From positions 344,719 to 408,718 of the forward strand of contig NZ_JAQSUW010000016.1 in assembly GCF_028649395.1 (NCBI RefSeq): a stretch of 64,000 nt of DNA, read 5' to 3'. The notes beneath the pieces were generated by a model, which had not been told where the DNA came from, made no database searches, and worked only from the letters and a program-made list of their open reading frames with translations. Source of the DNA: Pseudomonas sp. Gutcm_11s. GTDB lineage: Bacteria; Pseudomonadota; Gammaproteobacteria; Pseudomonadales; Pseudomonadaceae. The position numbers and the translations under genes were made by a program. Shown piece by piece: positions 16,473-27,191 of this stretch (its first letter is position 1; every line of letters begins with the position of its first letter).

Positions 16473-17654
16473 TCAGGCGCGTTCGATCGCCAGGGCTACG
16501 CCTTGACCGCCACCGATGCACAGGGTGGTCAGGCCCTTCTTGGCATCGCGCTTGATCATCTCGTGCAGCAGGGTCACCAGCACGCGGCAGCCGGAGGCGC
16601 CGATGGGGTGGCCGAGGGCGATGGCGCCGCCGTTGACGTTGACCTTGGCCGCATCCCAGCCCAGCTCCTTGCCGACCGACAGGGCCTGGGCAGCGAAGGC
16701 TTCGTTGGCTTCGATCAGGTCGAGGTCGGCCAGCTGCCAGCCGGCTTTCTCCAGGCAGCGTTTGGTCGCCGAGACCGGGCCGATGCCCATGATCGCCGGG
16801 TCGACGCCGGCGTTGGCATAGGCGGCAATCTTGGCCAGCACCGGTAGGCCGAGGGCCTTGGCTTTGTCGGCGCTCATCAGCAACACGGCAGCGGCGCCGT
16901 CGTTGAGGCTGGAGGCGTTGCCGGCGGTGACGCTGCCGTCCTTCTTGAACGCCGGCTTGAGCTTGCCCAGGGCTTCGGCGGTGGTGCCGGCGCGGGCTTG
17001 TTCATCGGTGGCGAAGCTGACCGGATCACCTTTGCGCGAAGGGATCAGGATCGGGGTGATTTCATCGGCGAAGCGACCGGCCTCGATGGAGGCCACGGCC
17101 TTCTGCTGCGAGGCGGCGGCGAAGGCGTCCTGCTCTTCACGGCTGATGGCGTACTTGTCCACCAGGTTCTCGGCGGTGATGCCCATGTGGTAGTCGTTGA
17201 AGGCGTCCCACAGGCCGTCCTGGATCATGGTGTCGACCAGCTTGCCGTGGCCCATGCGCTGGCCGGTACGGGCGGCGGGCATGACGTAGGGGGCCAGGCT
17301 CATGTTCTCCATGCCGCCGGCGATGATCACCTCGGCGTCGCCGCAGCGAATCGCCTGGGCGCCCAGGTGCAGGGCCTTGAGGCCGGAGCCGCAGACCTTG
17401 TTCAGGGTCAGCGCCGGTACGGCGTTCGGCAGGCCGGCCTTGATCGAGGCCTGGCGGGCTGTGTTCTGCCCGGCGCCGGCGGTCAGCACGTGGCCGAGGA
17501 TCACCTCGTCGACTTCGCTGCCGTTGAGGCCGGTCTGTTCCAGCAGGCGCTTGATCACCGCGGCGCCCAGGTCGACGGCGGGTACGCTGGCCAGGGAGCC
17601 CTGGAAGCTGCCGATGGCGGTGCGGGTGGCGGCGACGATGACGACTTCTTGCAT
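16473..17654 (-). CDS. Acetyl-CoA C-acetyltransferase (thiolase II)
   Basis: Biosynthetic-type thiolase that condenses two acetyl-CoA to acetoacetyl-CoA or cleaves it. The ATG at 17654 gives 393 residues, the standard length. All catalytic residues are visible: nucleophile Cys88 (LNKVCGSG), His349 (GHPIGASG) and Cys379 (CIGGGQG). The protein could belong to short-chain fatty acid degradation (atoB-like) or to polyhydroxybutyrate or acetoacetate routes (phaA-like). Its closeness to acetyl-CoA synthetase fits acetyl-CoA handling, but no phaB/phaC or atoDA genes are present to decide. Confidence 0.93.
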   Translation of the reverse strand: MQEVVIVAATRTAIGSFQGSLASVPAVDLGAAVIKRLLEQTGLNGSEVDEVILGHVLTAGAGQNTARQASIKAGLPNAVPALTLNKVCGSGLKALHLGAQAIRCGDAEVIIAGGMENMSLAPYVMPAARTGQRMGHGKLVDTMIQDGLWDAFNDYHMGITAENLVDKYAISREEQDAFAAASQQKAVASIEAGRFADEITPILIPSRKGDPVSFATDEQARAGTTAEALGKLKPAFKKDGSVTAGNASSLNDGAAAVLLMSADKAKALGLPVLAKIAAYANAGVDPAIMGIGPVSATKRCLEKAGWQLADLDLIEANEAFAAQALSVGKELGWDAAKVNVNGGAIALGHPIGASGCRVLVTLLHEMIKRDAKKGLTTLCIGGGQGVALAIERA

Positions 17655-17752
17655 GACGGGCTCCTCGAAATCGGGTGCGCGCACGGTGGGCGCGACGGGG
17701 GCGCTATGGTGGCATAGCCGATTCGACCCCGGCCAGTGCCGGAGCCGACCGC

Positions 17753-18631
17753 TCAGTCGCGCGGCGGCAGGCCCATACGCTGGCGCGCACGATGCACGGC
17801 ACCGCCGCGCACGGCCCAGCGTAGCGTGGGCGCCAAGCTGTTTACTCCGGCGCGGATGGCCTGGCTGCGGGCCGGGCCGATTGGTGTGTCGAGCATGACC
17901 TGGGCCCAGGCCGGCAGCAGGTCGAAGCCGGCCTGCATCAGCAGCTTGCCCACCGGTACGGCCAGGGCGCTGGGCGCCGGCGCGCTTTGCAGGATGTGCA
18001 GGATCTCCCGCGAGCGCTCGTCACACAGCAGCTGCGGGCGCACGTTATCGAGGTAGGCGGCGATTTCGGCACGCGAGCGCGGCACGTTCTCGGCACCGAG
18101 GCGTTCGGCGATCAGCGCCACCTCGGCGTAATAGCGATCCTGATCGGCCTCGCTGAGCTGCGGGTTGCGATAGTGCAGGTGGGCGGCGAGGAAGCTCGAT
18201 ACCTCGGCCACGTGTACCCAGGTCAGCAGTGCCGGGTCGCTGGCCGCGTAGGGGCGGCCGTCCGGCGCGGTGCCGACCACCTTGAGGTGAATGGTGCGCA
18301 CCTTGTCGATCAGCCACTCGGCATCGCGGCGTGAGCCGAAGGTGGTGCCAGAGATGAACTGGCCGGTACGGCGCAAGCGGCCGATCAGGTCTTCGCGGAA
18401 ATTCGAGTGGTCCCACACGCCGGACAACGCCAGCGGATGCAGGGCCTGCAGCAGCAGTGCGCTGATGCCGCCGACCATCATGCTGGTGAAGTCGCCGTGC
18501 ACGCGCCAACACACTGCGTCGGGGCCGAACAGGCCGGGGTCGCCCTGGGGCTGGCTGAAGTCGATCTGGCCGAGGGCGATGCCACTGAGGCTGAGGACCT
18601 GGGCTTCGATGCGGCGGCGGAGGAATTCCAT
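17753..18631 (-). CDS. Oxygenase MpaB-family protein (DUF2236)
   Basis: A 292-residue protein with the DUF2236 hallmarks: a WRVHGDFTSMMVGGISALLLQALHP block (about 42-66), GTTFGSRRDAEWL, and TWVHVAEVSSFLAAHLHY (about 135-152). Related proteins include the fungal MpaB oxygenase and rubber oxygenase Lcp, which bind heme b through a histidine, so this may be a heme oxygenating enzyme. The substrate is unknown. It lies between acs and the thiolase, all on the same strand but with gaps of 60 and 98 bases. Confidence 0.85.
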   Translation of the reverse strand: MEFLRRRIEAQVLSLSGIALGQIDFSQPQGDPGLFGPDAVCWRVHGDFTSMMVGGISALLLQALHPLALSGVWDHSNFREDLIGRLRRTGQFISGTTFGSRRDAEWLIDKVRTIHLKVVGTAPDGRPYAASDPALLTWVHVAEVSSFLAAHLHYRNPQLSEADQDRYYAEVALIAERLGAENVPRSRAEIAAYLDNVRPQLLCDERSREILHILQSAPAPSALAVPVGKLLMQAGFDLLPAWAQVMLDTPIGPARSQAIRAGVNSLAPTLRWAVRGGAVHRARQRMGLPPRD

Positions 18632-18691
18632 GGGGCGGCTCTACGGCAGGGGAGGGCGGGAGCCGGGCGGCTCCCGCAGTGTGCCGCGATT

Positions 18692-20629
<1,938 letters not shown>

Positions 20630-20641
20630 GGCGGGGCCTTT

Positions 20642-20649
20642 GTTATTGT
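20642..20649 (-). promoter_or_regulatory. Candidate Hfq/Crc (CA) motif at the acs ribosome site
   Basis: On the acs strand the leader reads CACAATAACAAAGG just before GCCCCGCCATG. AATAACAA is a perfect match to the AANAANAA motif recognised by Hfq with Crc in Pseudomonas catabolite repression, and it overlaps the AAAGG ribosome site. The motif is seen directly; its function is inferred. Confidence 0.6.
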
Positions 20650-20736
20650 GGGTCCGAAGTGGCATCAGGGTGGACCAAGCATCTGCTTGGTTCAAGCCTG
20701 TCTGTGCAATATCCGACCTCGCCGTGGCCCAGAATG

Positions 20737-20765
20737 CACAAACCCGGCACGCGGCCGGGTTTGTG
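20737..20765 (-). terminator. Terminator after pgi
   Basis: CACAAACCCGGC and GCCGGGTTTGTG form a 12-bp perfect stem with a 5-base loop, 15 bases after the pgi stop. The T run is short. Confidence 0.65.
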
Positions 20766-20779
20766 GTGACGTCGCTGGC

Positions 20780-22444
20780 TCAGCCGCGGTGACGGCCGCG
20801 GAAGAAGTCGATCAGGCCCTGGGTCGAGGCATCCTCGGCCGGCGGCTGGTCCCAGCCGGTCAGGCGCTGGTAGACGCCCTTGCCGAGTTCCTTGCCCAGC
20901 TCCACGCCCCACTGGTCGAAGGCGTTGATGCCCCAGATCACGCTCTGCACGAATACCTTGTGCTCGTACATCGCTACCAGCGCGCCGAGGCGACGGGGGC
21001 TGATGCGCTCCAGCACCAGGGTGTTGCTCGGGCGGTTGCCGGGGATCACCTTGTGCGGCGCCAGGCGCTGCACCTCGTCTTCGCCCAGGCCCATGCCGCG
21101 CAGCTCGGCCTCGGCCTCCTGGCGGCACTTGCCGAGCATCAGCGCCTGGCTCTGCGACAGGCAGTTGGCGTACAGCCACTGGTGGTGGTCGGCCACCGGG
21201 TTGTAGCTGACCACCGGCACGATGAAGTCCGCCGGGATCAGCGGGGTGCCCTGGTGCAGCAGCTGGTGGTAGGCGTGCTGGCCGTTGCAGCCGACGCCGC
21301 CCCAGATCACCGGACCGGTCTCGGTGCTCACCGGGCTGCCGTCCTGGCGCACGCTCTTGCCGTTGGACTCCATGTCCAGCTGCTGCAGGTGCTTGGTGAT
21401 GTTCCGCAGGTAGTGGTCGTACGGCAGGATGGCGTGGCTCTGCGCGCCCCAGAAGTTGCCGTACCAGACACCGAGCAGGGCCAGCAGCACCGGCATGTTC
21501 TTCTCGAAGGGCGCAGTGCGGAAGTGCGTGTCCATGCTGTAGGCGCCGGACAGCAGCTCCTTGAAGTTGGACATGCCCACCGCCAGGGCGATCGGCAGGC
21601 CGATGGCCGACCACAGCGAGTAGCGCCCGCCGACCCAGTCCCACATGGGGAAGATGTTCTTCTCGCGGATGCCGAACTCGATGGCCGCCCGGTTGTTGCT
21701 GGTAACGGCGATGAAGTGGCGGTACAGCTTCTCCTCGGTGCCGCCACGGGCCAGGTACCAGGAGCGCGCGGCCTGGGCGTTCTTCAGGGTCTCCAGGGTG
21801 CCAAAGGATTTCGACGAGACGATGAACAGGGTGGTCTCGGCATTCAGCTTGGCCGTCACATCGTGGAATTCGCTGCCGTCGATATTGGCCAGGTAGTGGC
21901 AGCGCACACCGTTCTGGGTGAACGGCAGCAGGGCCTCGGAGACCAGCTGCGGGCCGAGGAAGGAACCACCGATGCCGATGTTGACCACGTCGGTGATGGT
22001 CTTCTCGCTGTAGCCGCGCCACTGGTTGCTGTGGATGCGGCCGACGATGTCGGTCATCTGGTTGAGCACGCGGTGCACGTCCGGCATCACGTTGACCCCG
22101 TCGACCTTGACGCAGTCGCCGATCGGCCGGCGCAGCGCGGTGTGCAGGGCCGGGCGGCCCTCGGAGGCATTCAGCTGATCACCGTTGAACAGCGCCTCGA
22201 TGGCGTCCTGCAGACCGGCTTCCCGCGCCAGGGCGACCAGCAGGGCGCGTGTCTCTTCGCTGAGCAGGTTCTTCGAGTAGTCGAGGAAGATGCCGCTGGT
22301 GCTCATCGAGAAATGCTCGAAGCGCTGGGCGTTGGCGGCGAAGGCCTCGCGCATGCTGAAACCCTGCATGGTCTGGCGATGCTGGCGCAGGTCCTGCCAG
22401 GACTTCAGGGTGGTGACATCGAGCGGTTGCTGGTAGTACGCCAT
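20780..22444 (-). CDS. pgi: Glucose-6-phosphate isomerase
   Basis: Interconverts glucose 6-phosphate and fructose 6-phosphate. In Pseudomonas it serves the Entner-Doudoroff/gluconeogenic cycle rather than classical glycolysis. The 554 residues match the long bacterial form. Signatures are visible: VNIGIGGSFLGPQL, SKSFGTLETL, MWDWVGGRYSLWSAIGLPIALA (PGI signature 1) and GINAFDQWGVELGKELG (signature 2). It has its own terminator and is separated from panD by another, so it is probably a single-gene transcript. Confidence 0.97.
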   Translation of the reverse strand: MAYYQQPLDVTTLKSWQDLRQHRQTMQGFSMREAFAANAQRFEHFSMSTSGIFLDYSKNLLSEETRALLVALAREAGLQDAIEALFNGDQLNASEGRPALHTALRRPIGDCVKVDGVNVMPDVHRVLNQMTDIVGRIHSNQWRGYSEKTITDVVNIGIGGSFLGPQLVSEALLPFTQNGVRCHYLANIDGSEFHDVTAKLNAETTLFIVSSKSFGTLETLKNAQAARSWYLARGGTEEKLYRHFIAVTSNNRAAIEFGIREKNIFPMWDWVGGRYSLWSAIGLPIALAVGMSNFKELLSGAYSMDTHFRTAPFEKNMPVLLALLGVWYGNFWGAQSHAILPYDHYLRNITKHLQQLDMESNGKSVRQDGSPVSTETGPVIWGGVGCNGQHAYHQLLHQGTPLIPADFIVPVVSYNPVADHHQWLYANCLSQSQALMLGKCRQEAEAELRGMGLGEDEVQRLAPHKVIPGNRPSNTLVLERISPRRLGALVAMYEHKVFVQSVIWGINAFDQWGVELGKELGKGVYQRLTGWDQPPAEDASTQGLIDFFRGRHRG

Positions 22445-22485
22445 GGGCGGAGAGTTCCTTGTTGTACGGCGTTTCGGGCATTAAA

Positions 22486-22507
22486 AAGCCCGGATGGTTC
22501 CGGGCTT
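22486..22507 (-). terminator. Terminator after panD
   Basis: AAGCCCGGA and TCCGGGCTT pair around a 4-base loop and are followed on the minus strand by a run of five T residues. It ends the folK-panB-panC-panD direction transcript before pgi. Confidence 0.85.
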
Positions 22508-22531
22508 GGAGTTTAGCGGTACAGGCCTGAA

Positions 22532-22912
22532 TCAGGCGACCTGCACGGGAATCGCGTTGCTGGTATGGCTCAGCTCGCCATCGGCACCCATGTACAGCAC
22601 GCGCGGCTGGAAGTTGGCCAGCTCGGCCTCGCTGTAGTGGGCGTAGGCGCAGATGATCACGCGGTGGCCGACCCCGGCCTTGTGCGCCGCGGCGCCATTG
22701 ACCGAGATGATCTTCGAGCCTTCCTCGCCACGGATGGCGTAGGTGGTGAAGCGCTCGCCGTTGTCCACGTTGTAGATCTGGATCTGTTCGTACTCGCGGA
22801 TGCCGGACAGGTCCAGCCACTCACCGTCGATGGCGCAGGAGCCTTCGTAGTCGAGCACCGCGTGGGTGACGATGGCGCGGTGCAGCTTGGCCTTGAGCAT
22901 GATGGCTTGCAT
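22532..22912 (-). CDS. panD: Aspartate 1-decarboxylase
   Basis: Makes beta-alanine for pantothenate. The 126-residue proenzyme carries the self-cleavage site Gly24-Ser25 in DYEGSCAIDG, which generates the pyruvoyl cofactor, as well as the Lys9/His11 region and the YNVDNGERFTTYAI strand. It is last in the pan cluster, 71 bases after panC. A GAAGCCCC/GGGGCTTC hairpin lies in that gap (22952-22969) and could moderate readthrough. Confidence 0.97.
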   Translation of the reverse strand: MQAIMLKAKLHRAIVTHAVLDYEGSCAIDGEWLDLSGIREYEQIQIYNVDNGERFTTYAIRGEEGSKIISVNGAAAHKAGVGHRVIICAYAHYSEAELANFQPRVLYMGADGELSHTSNAIPVQVA

Positions 22913-22983
22913 GGCGGAGGCTCCTGGGAAAATGGGCGGCAGAGTGTGCCCGAAGCCCCGGGGGGCTTCAAGATCGGCGGGGC

Positions 22984-23832
22984 TTACAGCTCGAAGGCCA
23001 GATTGTCGATCAGGCGCGTGGTGCCGAGGTAGGCGGCGGCCAGGATGACCAACTCGCGATCCTCGGCCGTGGCTGCGCGCAGGCTCAGGGACTCGCGGAC
23101 CTCCAGATAGTCCGGGCGCAGGCCGGCGCTCAGCAGGCTGGCCTTGCCGGTCTCGGCCAGCTGGACGAAGTTGCGTTCGCCCGCGCGAACCGCGTCGGCC
23201 AGTTGCTGCAGGGTGCGATACAGGGCAGGGGCCTGGGCGCGCTGTTCGGCGCTCAGGTAACCGTTGCGCGAGGACAGGGCCAGGCCGTCGTCAGCGCGCA
23301 CGGTCGGCTCGCCGATGATCTGGATCGGCATGTTCAGGTCACGCACCAGGGTGCGGATCACCGCCAGCTGCTGGAAGTCCTTCTCGCCGAAGATGGCGAT
23401 GTCCGGCTGGACCATGTTGAACAGCTTGTTCACCACGGTGGCAACGCCCTCGAAGTGGCCGGGGCGGCTGGCGCCACACAGGCCTTCGGAGACGCCGGGC
23501 ACGCTGACGCGGGTCTGGCCGGCCTGGCCGTGCGGGTACATCTCTTCGACATCCGGATGGAACAGCAGGTGGCAACCGGCGGCGACCAGTTTCTCCTGGT
23601 CGGCGGCGAGGGTGCGCGGGTACTTGGCCAGGTCTTCGTTAGGGCCGAACTGCAGCGGGTTGACGAAGATGCTGGCGACCACGAAGTCGGCGCGCTGGCC
23701 GGCCTTCTCCACCAGAGCGACGTGGCCCTCGTGCAGGTTGCCCATGGTCGGCACGAAGGCGATGCGTTTGCCCTCGCCACGCGCGCGCGCAACGGCGGCG
23801 CGCAGTTCCAGTACGGTCTTGACGGTGTTCAT
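22984..23832 (-). CDS. panC: Pantothenate synthetase
   Basis: Condenses pantoate and beta-alanine with ATP to form pantothenate. The ATG at 23832 gives 282 residues, the family length. Motifs: the HIGH-type nucleotide site GNLHEGHVALV, PLQFGPNEDLAKYPR, the active-site stretch GEKDFQQL and SSRNGYLS. The start overlaps the panB stop as ATGA, so translation is coupled. Confidence 0.97.
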   Translation of the reverse strand: MNTVKTVLELRAAVARARGEGKRIAFVPTMGNLHEGHVALVEKAGQRADFVVASIFVNPLQFGPNEDLAKYPRTLAADQEKLVAAGCHLLFHPDVEEMYPHGQAGQTRVSVPGVSEGLCGASRPGHFEGVATVVNKLFNMVQPDIAIFGEKDFQQLAVIRTLVRDLNMPIQIIGEPTVRADDGLALSSRNGYLSAEQRAQAPALYRTLQQLADAVRAGERNFVQLAETGKASLLSAGLRPDYLEVRESLSLRAATAEDRELVILAAAYLGTTRLIDNLAFEL

Positions 23833-24629
23833 GCGGAGAAACCGTGCTCCTCGGCGGGGAAGCTGACTTCCTTCACCGCACGCACGTAGGCGGCGAAGGC
23901 GGCCTGGATGTTCGGCTGGTCCTGCATGAAGTTCTTCACGAACTTCGGTGCGCGGCCGGTGAGGGACAGGCCGAGCATGTCGTGCATTACCAGCACCTGG
24001 CCGTCGGTGGACGGGCCGGCACCGATGCCGATCACCGGGATCTTCACCGACTGGCTGATTTCGGCGGCCAGTTCGCTGGGCACGCATTCGAGCAGTAGCA
24101 TGGCGGCGCCGGCCTGCTCCAGGGCCATGGCGTCGGCGCGCAGCTGGCGGGCGGCGGCATCGCCACGGCCCTGCACCTTGTAGCCACCGAAGACGTTGAC
24201 CGCCTGCGGGGTCAGGCCCAGGTGGGCGCACACCGGCACGCCACGCTCGGCCAGCTGGCGGAGCGGCTCGGCCAGCCAGACCGCGCCTTCCAGCTTGATC
24301 ATGTGCGCACCGGCCTGCATCAGCGCGGCGCTGCTGGCGAAGGTCTGCTCGAGGGTGGCGTAGGCCATGAACGGCAGGTCGGCGAGGATCAGCGCGCCCT
24401 GGTTGCCGCGCTTCACGGCGGCGGTGTGATAGGCCATGTCGGTCAGCGACACCGGCAGGGTGCTGTCGTGGCCCTGCAGGACCATGCCCAGCGAGTCTCC
24501 CACCAGCAGCACTTCCACACCGGCCTGGCAGGCTGCCTGGGCGAAGGTGGCGTCATAGGCGGTGAGCATGGCGATCTTCTCGCCCTTTTGCTTCAGGCCC
24601 AGCAGGGTGCTTACGGTTACATCAGGCAT
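23829..24629 (-). CDS. panB: 3-methyl-2-oxobutanoate hydroxymethyltransferase
   Basis: First committed step of pantothenate synthesis: transfers a hydroxymethyl group from 5,10-methylene-THF to 2-oxoisovalerate. The ATG at 24629 gives 266 residues, the usual length; the upstream extension is not family-like. Motifs include AMLTAYDATFA, VLLVGDSLGMVLQGHDSTLPV (Mg and substrate site), EGAVWL and VIGIGAGPSTDGQVLVMHDMLG. It follows folK in the same direction, 175 bases away, and overlaps panC by four bases. Confidence 0.97.
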   Translation of the reverse strand: MPDVTVSTLLGLKQKGEKIAMLTAYDATFAQAACQAGVEVLLVGDSLGMVLQGHDSTLPVSLTDMAYHTAAVKRGNQGALILADLPFMAYATLEQTFASSAALMQAGAHMIKLEGAVWLAEPLRQLAERGVPVCAHLGLTPQAVNVFGGYKVQGRGDAAARQLRADAMALEQAGAAMLLLECVPSELAAEISQSVKIPVIGIGAGPSTDGQVLVMHDMLGLSLTGRAPKFVKNFMQDQPNIQAAFAAYVRAVKEVSFPAEEHGFSA

Positions 24630-24804
24630 GGGAGATTCCTCATCAGCGGGCCGGATTCCGGCGCTTGTGGCACCTGCTCTCGGCCTCTTGGGCGGCGCTC
24701 TGTGCACCGCCTCGGGGCAACGGGACGCCTATAGTCCAGATGGGGGGGCGTGAAGTCAATCACGGGTGTTACCGCGCTGTTACGGCGTTACCGGCGGCGC
24801 CCGA

Positions 24805-25293
24805 TCAGCGCTGCAGGCGCTCCAGCCCGACGTAGGGGCAGGCGGCGAGCAGGGCCGGCAGGTCGCGGCCGTCAGGCAGCTGCAGATCAGCGGGAGCGAT
24901 CTCCGCCAGCGGATACAGCACGAAGGCGCGCGCGTGCATATGGTAGTGCGGCACGCTTAGGCGCTCCTCGGCCAGCAGACGGTCGCCGAACAGCAGGATG
25001 TCCAGATCCAGGGTGCGCGGGCCCCAGCGCTCGGCCTTACGCACGCGGCCCTGTTCCAGCTCGATGCGCTGCAGGGCGTCGAGCAGCTGCAACGGCGCAA
25101 GTTCGGTGTCCAGTGCGGCCACGGCGTTGACGTAACGCGGCTGGTCGGGTGGGCCCAGCGGATCGCTGGCATAGAGGGAGGAGGTAGCGGCCAGCCGGCT
25201 GCTGGGCAGCGCGGCGATGGCGGCGAGCGCCGCCTCGAGCTGCTGGCGCGGCTCGGCCAGGTTGCTGCCGAGGCCGATGTAGACCCTTTCCAT
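24805..25293 (-). CDS. folK: 2-amino-4-hydroxy-6-hydroxymethyldihydropteridine diphosphokinase
   Basis: Pyrophosphoryl transfer step of folate synthesis. The 162 residues show the family features: YIGLGSNLAEPRQQLEAAL at the start, the loop-forming YVNAVAALDTELAP, and the signature ERWGPRTLDLDILLFGD with its Mg-binding aspartates. The ATG shares one base with the stop of pcnB (TAATG), so the two are translationally coupled. THF made here supplies the PanB cofactor, which makes the folK-panB neighbourhood functionally sensible. Confidence 0.96.
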   Translation of the reverse strand: MERVYIGLGSNLAEPRQQLEAALAAIAALPSSRLAATSSLYASDPLGPPDQPRYVNAVAALDTELAPLQLLDALQRIELEQGRVRKAERWGPRTLDLDILLFGDRLLAEERLSVPHYHMHARAFVLYPLAEIAPADLQLPDGRDLPALLAACPYVGLERLQR

Positions 25294-26705
25294 TATTCGC
25301 CGGCGGGTGCGTCGCTGCGCGGGCCGCGACGGCGGTTGCGCCCGCCGCGACGACGCTTGCGTGCCGGTGCGCCTTCGCCATCTTCTTCCTGGCGATTGCC
25401 GAGGTCGCGGATCATGCTGCGGCGCTCGCTATCGGTAGCGTCCTGGTAGTCGGTCCACCAGTCGCCGAGGCCATCGGTCTGCTCGCCGGCGTCTTCGCGC
25501 AGCAGCAGGAAGTCGTAGCCGGCGCGGAAGCGCGGGTTCTCCAGCAGCAGGTCGGCGCGTTTGCCGCTGCGGCGCGGCAGGCGTTCCTGCATGTCCCAGA
25601 TCTCGCGAATCGGGATGGTGAAACGCTTGGGAATGGCGATGCGCTTGCACTGCTCGACGATCAGGTCGTGTGCGGCTTCCTGCATGGCCGGGATCGGCGG
25701 CATGCCGCGTGCCTGCAGTTGCGCCGCACGGACCGGAATGGCAGGCCAGAGCAGGGCGGCGAAGAGGAAGGCGGGCGTCACCGGCTTGCCCAGGGCGATG
25801 CGCTCGTCGGTATTGGCCAGGGCCTGGCGGATCAGGTCGCCGGTGTATTCCGGGTCGCGCTCCAGCGCCTTGGCGCTGGCCGGGAACAGCGGGGCGAACA
25901 GGTCGTACTCGACCAGCAGTTCGAAGGTGCGTTCGGCGTAGCCGGCGAGGAACAGCTTGAGCACTTCCTCGAACAGGCGGGCGGCGGGAATGTCGCGCAG
26001 CATCGGCGCCAGGCGGCGGATCGGCGCCGCGCTGTGCTTCTCGATCTCGAAGTCCAGCTTGGCGGCGAAGCGCACCGCGCGAAGCATGCGCACCGGGTCT
26101 TCCAGATAGCGCTGCTCGGGATCGCCGATCAGGCGGATCAGGCGGTTGCGAATGTCGTGCACGCCATGCGCGTAGTCCAGTACGCGCTCGCCGCTGACAT
26201 CGAAGTACAGGGCGTTGATGGTGAAGTCGCGGCGCTGGGCGTCGCTCTCCTGGGTGCCGTAGACGTTGTCGCGCAGGATGCGCCCGCTCTCGTTGCGCGA
26301 GGACAGGTGGCTGTCTTCCTCGTCGTCACCCTGCGGGTGGTTGCTGCGGAAGGTGGCGACTTCGATGATTTCGCGACCGAAGTGCACATGGGCCAGCTTG
26401 AAGCGGCGGCCGATCACCCGTGCATTGCGGAACTCGGCGCGTACCTGCTCGGGCGTGGCGCTGGTGGCCACGTCGAAGTCCTTGGGCTGCACGCCGATCA
26501 GCAGGTCGCGCACGCAGCCGCCGACCAGGTAAGCCTGGTAGCCGGCCTTCTGCAGGCGGTCGACTACGCCTACCGCGTTACGGCTGAACTGGCCGCGCTG
26601 CAGCGAATGCTGACGCGGGCCGAGCACTTCCGGCGTGCTGCGATGACGGGGCTGGCGCTTGAGCGAAAGCGGCGAACGGAGGGACTTGAACAGCTTTTTC
26701 AGCAT
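25293..26705 (-). CDS. pcnB: Poly(A) polymerase I
   Basis: Adds poly(A) tails to RNA 3' ends, promoting decay. The ATG at 26705 (MLKKLFKS) gives 470 residues; a GTG 9 bases upstream is an alternative, and neither has a strong ribosome site. The nucleotidyltransferase head shows LVGGCVRDLLIGVQPKDFDVAT (catalytic DxD) and the RRDFTINALYFD block, followed by the RNA-binding AVRFAAKLDFEIE region. The C terminus is very basic (ARKRRRGGRNRRRG). It lies downstream of crcZ, as in other Pseudomonas. Confidence 0.96.
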   Translation of the reverse strand: MLKKLFKSLRSPLSLKRQPRHRSTPEVLGPRQHSLQRGQFSRNAVGVVDRLQKAGYQAYLVGGCVRDLLIGVQPKDFDVATSATPEQVRAEFRNARVIGRRFKLAHVHFGREIIEVATFRSNHPQGDDEEDSHLSSRNESGRILRDNVYGTQESDAQRRDFTINALYFDVSGERVLDYAHGVHDIRNRLIRLIGDPEQRYLEDPVRMLRAVRFAAKLDFEIEKHSAAPIRRLAPMLRDIPAARLFEEVLKLFLAGYAERTFELLVEYDLFAPLFPASAKALERDPEYTGDLIRQALANTDERIALGKPVTPAFLFAALLWPAIPVRAAQLQARGMPPIPAMQEAAHDLIVEQCKRIAIPKRFTIPIREIWDMQERLPRRSGKRADLLLENPRFRAGYDFLLLREDAGEQTDGLGDWWTDYQDATDSERRSMIRDLGNRQEEDGEGAPARKRRRGGRNRRRGPRSDAPAGE

Positions 26706-26833
26706 GGGAGGCACTGTTTGCAGGGATAAGCGGCCGGAAATGCCGGTAACCGCACGATTGGCGCGGATTCTAGCATTGGGAGCAGGAAGGATGGTAAAGG
26801 CAGGCTGGGGATGACGAGGGGACTGAAGCTACT

Positions 26834-26853
26834 GGGGGAGCCGAAGCTCCCCC
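26834..26853 (-). terminator. CrcZ 3' hairpin
   Basis: On the minus strand GGGGGAGC and GCTCCCCC pair around a TTCG tetraloop, an extra-stable hairpin. No T run follows, so the true 3' end may lie slightly further or be processed. Confidence 0.65.
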
Positions 26854-27181
26854 CCAAATTGGTGCGTGCTTTGTTTTTATTGTTATAGCGGGCCTGTTGT
26901 TCTTGTTGTAGGCCCGTTTTAGGTATCCCAAACCGGGTACCAGTAGCAAACGGATTGCTTTGGATGCTGATGCTGCCATGATCATTCCGTGATCCAACCA
27001 GTGCAGGCACTGCTTTAGTGCAGTTTTTATTATTCTCGGCCTGGTCGTGGGGCGAACCCCAAAGGCAAATCCTCTCCAAAAGAATCAGTTAGCTGCGCCT
27101 CCGCGTTGTTGTTTTTGTTGTGCTGGAGTCGTTCTGTATTGTTTTTATTGTTGAGGTCGAGCTTTCTTATTGTTGTTGTGC
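26834..27181 (-). ncRNA. crcZ: CrcZ small RNA (Hfq/Crc decoy)
   Basis: The 669-base gap between cbrB and pcnB encodes, on the cbrAB strand, an RNA of about 350 bases starting GCACAACAACAATAAG. Six A-rich Hfq-binding segments are visible at about 27167-27178, 27139-27153, 27106-27120, 27024-27035, 26895-26909 and 26871-26886. The fifth is displayed entirely in the loop of a 6-bp GGGCCT/AGGCCC hairpin. A sigma54-type promoter lies just upstream, and a strong UUCG-loop hairpin marks the 3' end. In Pseudomonas CrcZ sequesters Hfq/Crc and relieves catabolite repression, and is activated by CbrB. The exact ends are estimated; no protein is expected. Confidence 0.93.
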
Positions 27182-27191
27182 CAGAGATAAA

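Noticed and set aside
26699..27079. Short open frames (60-126 codons) across the cbrB-pcnB gap
   Set aside because: They cross the crcZ region, lack ribosome sites and have low-complexity sequence; the RNA explanation fits all visible motifs.
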